A stretch of 64,000 nt of DNA, from assembly GCA_001600095.1 (NCBI GenBank), contig BCIX01000005.1, positions 192,523-256,522 on the forward strand, written 5' to 3'. Positions 59,134 through 64,000 of the stretch are shown piece by piece (position 1 is the first letter of the stretch; each line of letters begins with the position of its first letter). The notes below the pieces were generated by a model. It did no database searches. It was not told the DNA's origin and was given only the letters and a program-made list of their open reading frames with translations. Both the position numbers and the translations under genes were made by a program. This DNA comes from Bullera alba (lineage: Eukaryota > Basidiomycota > Tremellomycetes > Tremellales > Bulleraceae).

Positions 59134-59706
59134 TGCGGTGGTGCCAGATAGATGTAGGTTGAAAGAAATCACTCACGTTTGAACATCGGTTTGTTTACGC
59201 AGAGAGGGATCGTGGCCACCACGTGGCATTCGGGTGGCAAATCCGACACCTAGGTGCACCGTGGAGAAGCTACATGAGATCGAGAGAGCAGTAAGCTGTC
59301 AAAAGCTCGCAGAAGTCCCAGACATCGAAGCATACAGAAGCTTATATTTGGGCATGTGCCGAGGCCCACACTGATGAAGGCTTGAAGCTCTATGCTGCTT
59401 GCAAGGTACCGTTGCGGCCTGGTTAGTCACCACGTTCGCGGTTGCGGGAATTCATGTGCGGAATCAAATTTAAGCCTATTCCCGGCTCTGGCAAGCTTAT
59501 TCTGCACACGTTTAATCAAGTCCTCGTCCAAAAGTCAAAATAGACCATCAACGGTCAGAAGATAGCATAGCGTACAGACTCCCAGTCGCCTCGCAACGGA
59601 CTGTTCGAGCTTGCAAACTATGGCTCGACACCCCGTGGAAGATAGAGTGTAGAGGGAGTGCTACCCGATATACTGGCATTCAAACTCCGCTTGAAGACTG
59701 CTCGCC
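59134..59706. promoter_or_regulatory. Divergent promoter coiled-coil (-) / SPX-RING (+)
   Basis: CACGTG at 59220-59225 (in ACCACGTGGC) is a bHLH/Pho4-type E-box. GCGGAATCAAATT at 59458-59470 is the exact reverse complement of AATTTGATTCCGC. No gene is seen. Confidence 0.55.
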
Positions 59707-62403
59707 ATGAAGTTTGGAAAGGAGTTTCAGCAGATCCTTGAGGATCCATCCCTCCCCGCAGAGTGGAAGTCGTCTGCTATCGAGTACGGAAGGGTGCGTA
59801 TACTAGCCTCCATACACTGAGCTCGATGTAAGCTGATGTGTTGGCTGCTGTAGCTCAAAAAGATCATCAAGGATGTAGTAGCGGAGCTGTCGTCAATGGG
59901 GCTGTCGCCAGATGTGTTGCACAAGCTCCTGGTCACAGAGGAGGAGGGCGTCAAGGGAGTGGAGACCGCTGGGTCTGGTTTATCTGAGATCTCGGAGGGC
60001 ACACAGCGGCGACACTCCACTTCAGTCATTCCAGGCGGCTTGGACAGGAGGGAGAGCATCGAATCCCAAACTACAGATGGGGACAGCGATGATTCTGTCA
60101 TCGAGTTCGAGTTCGAGTCGGATGAAGGATCTCCCTCGACGCCCAAAGCAACCAATCCAAAGTCCCCGACGACCAAAGCCTGGGAGCCCCTCGAGGTCGT
60201 TTTGGCCCCCGCAAGTCCGAAAGAGGACGACAATGCGGAAGCAGGACCCTCAAATCATGCTCACCACCACAAGACATTCAGAGTCCGCCTCCTCTCCGAC
60301 TCTGAGCCGAGCGTTGGGCCAACCCCGCCATCACCGAAAATGCCCCTGAGGCCAATGGGAGTGATGGACATGATGACCTTTCAAGCGGACAAAGAGCGAA
60401 GAGCGTCTGAGCGAGCAGAGCGGAATGAGAGGATGAAGATGAGACGTAATACCGATACGGAGCATTCTGAAAAGAGGGGTAGAAGGGTGACTCGACGCGC
60501 GGTCATGGATAAGAAAGGGGCCGTCAAGGCGGAATACATCTTGGTCGGTGAGTCCAGTCTGATCTCATGTCGAGTCGCAAAGTATTGAGACTTCGTCAGG
60601 CGACCCGGGCCACATGACTCCACAGCTCCGGCTTCACCTTTCAGCGGGGCCGTCGCTGGATCCAAAGGCGACGCCGTCGGGGCAAACATCCGATTCGTCG
60701 AGATCGGCATCTCAGTCCTCCACACAAGACTCGTCAGATCAAGGCAACACGACGACCGACTCTGAAGATGATTTGGTCAAGGCGTCCGATCGGGAAGCCT
60801 TTACTCGGTCAATATTGGCGGAGTCGCCAATGCTCAGGACGCCTAAACTCCGGTCAAAGAAATCCCCCTGCTCGTCACGCATGGGCATGATGCCGTCCAG
60901 TCCTTCGATGCGCAAGTTTCAACAGGCCGTTTCGCCCATTTGGGCCTTGGCCAGCGGTAACAGTCTGAGCGAAGGTCTGAACGAGCTCTCCTTGGGCGAC
61001 GCTGCGCCTTCCGATCAGACCACGCCAAGGCCGATCGACATCGAGAGGATGGATTCGGTCGGCACACCGTCTGCCGTGCTCAACGGGCTAGGCCTCTCTT
61101 CCAGCCCATCCCGCGAGAGAGACTTTATCATCCCGCTCTCATCCGACATGCAATTCTTCAGTCTTCTCACCGCAGCCCTCGCTTCCCTATCGGCATTCCA
61201 CGCCGCTCAACAGGTCTCATTCCGAAACTCGGTCGAAAGGCTATGTACCTCCATCTCCGAGTCGATCCAACCCGGCAACTCGTCCTCGATCCACGTGCTG
61301 CCCACACCCTTCACCCCGTTCACCGCTGTGCACACTATCGAAGATGAATCGGCGACCAAGACGTCGCTCATCCAGTCGTCCTCGAGCGGGGGCAAGCTGC
61401 TCGTCAGACAGGGTAATGGCAAGGGAAAGGGGAAAAGCTCAAAGGAGGACTTGTACGCCTGGAGAGAGATCTTCACCCTGTGGATCGAGCACGAGATCTT
61501 CGAGTCGACTGCCGAGCGAACGCGGGGTGAGAGAACGGTGGAAGAGGCGGAAAAGCGCTTGGGCAGCTTTGCGAACGAGGTCGTGAAGCGCGGTCTGGGG
61601 GATAGACGATCGATGAAAGGGAAGAAGGTGCGGGAAAGCTGGGAAGAGTTTTTGAGACTCAACGTCCTCCTCCTGGATCTCAAGAGGTTCCAAGTGGCCA
61701 ACATCAACGCCGCGAGGAAGTGAGTGGTGTCGCAAGAGTGGAGCTAACATGGCGTGTTAGGATTTTGAAGAAACACGACAAGAGAACTGCGTTGACGGCT
61801 TCGTCTGGATTTCCGTCGTTCGTCCGCTCAACACTATCAGCACAAGTCGACCGGAATGGGAATATATCGACCTGGACATTCTACAATACCTCCCTTCCGC
61901 ACGTCTTGCTGGCCAGTCTGACAGACACGCTACTCCCGTGAGCAAACTCCGGCACCAGCCCTTGTGGAGCATGCTGACACTCCGCTGCTTAGCATACTGC
62001 CCAGTCTGGACGACTATGCATGCCTGATCTGCACGACAATCGCCTTTAAGCCGATCCGTCTCGACTGCGGGCACCTCTTCTGCGTGCGGTGTTTGGTCAA
62101 GATGCAGCGCGCGGGCAAGTCGGAATGCCCGTTGTGTAGGAGCAAAGTGGTCCTACTGGCCGATAAGAACTCTCTCGATCTGACCGTCATGAAGTGAGTC
62201 ACACGCCTGAGTACAATACGTGTGCTGCCGCGCAAGTTGATTGTTGACGGCGATATAGCTTCATGAAGGATTGGTTCCCGAAAGAAGTAAAGGAGAAGCA
62301 AAGGGAGAATGAGCTTGAGATTGCAAGTGAGAATGCGGGCGTTAGTGGAACAGTCGTCAAGGCGAAGAAAGGGAAGAAGGACGAAAAATGCGTCATCATG
62401 TGA
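59707..62403 (+). CDS. SPX-RING E3 ubiquitin ligase
   Basis: At least six exons: 59707-59793, 59854-60547, 60600-61719, then exons ending at 62403. The N-terminus MKFGKEFQQILEDP...YGRLKKIIKDVVAEL is the first half of an SPX domain with the inositol-pyrophosphate-binding lysines in LKKIIK. Some 500 residues of disordered sequence follow before the SPX core returns (FHAAQQVSFRNSVERLC, then INAARKILKKHDKRTAL). The C-terminus has a C3HC4 RING: CLICTTI...CGHLFCVRCL...CPLC. Fungal SPX-RING ligases (S. pombe Pqr1 type) control phosphate transport and storage. The promoter has a CACGTG box, so PHO control is plausible. The protein ends ...KKDEKCVIM. Confidence 0.9.
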
Positions 62404-62546
62404 GGTGGATCTCCGGTGTTTGGGCTGTAAGACCAGGTCGTCAGACGCACGCCTTGTACACACGCTTCAATGCTTGTACAGTATACATGGATTGATTGGT
62501 TGTATGCGTCGTCTGCCACCCAACGGTGTTGCTATCGAGACTTGAC

Positions 62547-63994
62547 TTACTGGGCATTCGACGGAAAGCAATCGTCGCCCTGCTGCGAATCAGTGCCTGC
62601 CGTGTGTGACATAGACTTTCTGCTCGATGCCGGCTACCATAGGGATTCGGCTGCGTCCGATCAGCATACATCCATCGACTGCAGACACCAGGCTCACCTT
62701 GCTCCGTTTGCACCGCTCTATCCACTCTACCGCCAAAGATCCGCTTATACACGAATCGCTTGTCATACTCCCTCATGACCTCGGCACTGAGGACCATCCT
62801 GTCCTTGACCAGCTGGGCGTACGTCGTCGCGAGGTGGGAGAGGAGGAACGAAGTGATGAGATGCAGCATCGGCGTGAGGAAGGGATGTAGCGGAGTGAGG
62901 AGGTATGTGAGTACGGGCGCCGAAGGTGGGTATGCGCTACGCCCACATCAATTAGCTTTCAAATGGGAGGGATGAAGGGGGTGAGCTTACCAGAAGAAGG
63001 CGAGGGAGAACTCGGGCGGTTCCCATACTCTGAGAGACTGTATCTTGTCCTCGTTGTAGCTATAGGCGGAAGAGGCGTGCTGAGAGTGATGCCCGAATAT
63101 CGACAGGATCGTGAAGCTGAAGTGCAAGAGTCAAACCGTGTCGTGAGAGTAAGCTGCGTCGAAACTCACAATGACCACTTGACCAACGTGATACTACCTC
63201 TGATAGTCATTCTGGCAATCTTGGCCTCGCGGCTCTCCTCTTTGGGTTTCTTCTCGGGTGATTCTGGCACGTCGGCCCGTGATCTAGGTGCGGAGATGGG
63301 CGAAGCGTGTGGTGAAGGAACGGGGTCGTTTGCCTAGCTCATGTATCAGTATGATATATGTGGCGAGGTAGGCTGAGCTCACATTCCGTAATTGCATATC
63401 GTACGTTCTGAACTTTGTGAACAGGTAGACCGAGTTTGCTGAAGCGAGAGCGAAGAGCAAAACGGTGAGCAGCAGTGTCTATAGTCCCGTCAGTCATGGC
63501 ACTGAAGAGGCAGGCAGGACTCACTGCCCATGCACCGCCAAACCCGCGACCCCTTGTCCGGCTTGTATCGTCATACTTGTCCCATCTGCTTCCAACTCCG
63601 GTGGGCGCAGGGCTCGAGCGTAGGATGCTGTCATACTCCTTGTGTGAGCTGAGCAGGGGGGCTAGCAGGAGCCACTGGACGGCGTTCAAAGCGAGAGAAG
63701 TAGGATTGGCGAGATGTGTTGCTGGCAGGATAGTCTCGACGGACGTGGGGAAATGTAGTGACACTTGATCGTATATCGTCTCCGGCAGTTCCATTATCCT
63801 AGATCCGCAGTATCAGTATCACAGCTCACAGCACCAGAAGCAGCGGAGATGGGCAGCTGTACTGACCTTTGGTATAGAGGTCTCTTGCGAACGAACCGTT
63901 TCTTCCTCTTGACCTCTTTCGAAACTTCAGTCTCTGGTGTTCTGGATCTAGCCTCTTCCTCTGCCTTTCTACCAGCACGCAGACTGGCGGCCAT
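62547..63994 (-). CDS. Nur1/Mug154-like nuclear rim protein
   Basis: About seven exons starting MAASLRAGRKAEEEARSRTP at 63994. A basic N-terminus (KRKKRFVRKRPLYQR) is followed by a helix pair (ALNAVQWLLLAPLLSS; TLLLTVLLFALASANSVYLF), a short cytosolic loop, MTIRGSITLVKWSFFTILSI and PVLTYLLTPLHPFLTPMLHL. The diagnostic C-terminal block is VLSAEVMREYDKRFVYKRIF with Thr-Glu-Gln after it. The family (DUF2418) sits at the inner nuclear membrane and, with Heh1/Src1, tethers rDNA and heterochromatin. The last exon is ambiguous: acceptor TAG near 62588 gives PASSRKSMSHT and a stop at 62547, while a CAG acceptor a few bases upstream would read to 62441. It converges on the SPX-RING gene. Confidence 0.82.
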
Positions 63995-64000
63995 GTCGAA

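Noticed and set aside
1..64000. CRISPR array, riboswitch, rRNA or secondary-metabolite cluster
   Set aside because: A eukaryotic window; no spaced repeats, conserved riboswitch core, rRNA or PKS/NRPS sequence was seen.

Overview
The window reads as nuclear DNA of a basidiomycete yeast, most likely a tremellomycete of the Cryptococcus/Kwoniella/Trichosporon sort. Nearly every gene is broken by several short introns (about 40-90 nt, GTGAGT/GTAAGT donors, CTGAC/CTAAC-like branch points). Coding frames favour C at third positions, genes are densely packed on both strands, and family members such as a fungal opsin, an AspRS-DUF2156 fusion and an SPX-RING protein point to Dikarya. Exon borders below were read by eye; most reading frames close exactly, and doubtful ones are flagged.

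Layout. 0-12 kb: an unknown small gene (-), a seven-helix rhodopsin (+), an unknown C-terminally anchored protein (+), a low-complexity protein with a duplicated exon/intron unit (+) and two tandem small export-like paralogues (+). 12-20 kb: three minus-strand genes, namely a membrane protein ending in a retroelement integrase-type H2C2 zinc finger, a large multi-pass membrane protein with a 10-nt micro-exon, and an SGNH-like protein. 20-31 kb: Tom20, a probable SVIP-like p97/Cdc48 partner, alanine aminotransferase, Snu13, an SLC45/sucrose-type transporter and a small secreted protein. 31-38 kb: a gene-poor tract holding the stop-riddled remains of a gag/protease retroelement, minisatellites, direct repeats and a long hairpin. 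38-64 kb: dense housekeeping genes, including translin, TRM82, MCM2, NDUFAF2, signal peptidase subunit 2, a small export-like protein, ergosteryl-aspartate synthase (ErdS), eIF2B delta, a coiled-coil protein, an SPX-RING E3 ligase and a Nur1-like nuclear rim protein.

How the genes relate. There is no operon or metabolic cluster; this is ordinary fungal gene order. Functional groups are scattered: mitochondrial import and respiration (Tom20, NDUFAF2, possibly mitochondrial ALT), secretory pathway (SPC2 and three or four small export-like proteins), RNA and translation (Snu13, TRM82, eIF2B delta, translin), replication (MCM2, with a strong MluI-box promoter) and nutrient signalling or uptake (SPX-RING, SLC45-like). 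The most unusual signals are a 13-bp motif (AATTTGATYCCGC) recurring in otherwise unrelated divergent promoters, the membrane/H2C2 fusion, the retroelement relic, the hairpin beside it, and a shared intron position before a cysteine in several small export-like genes.
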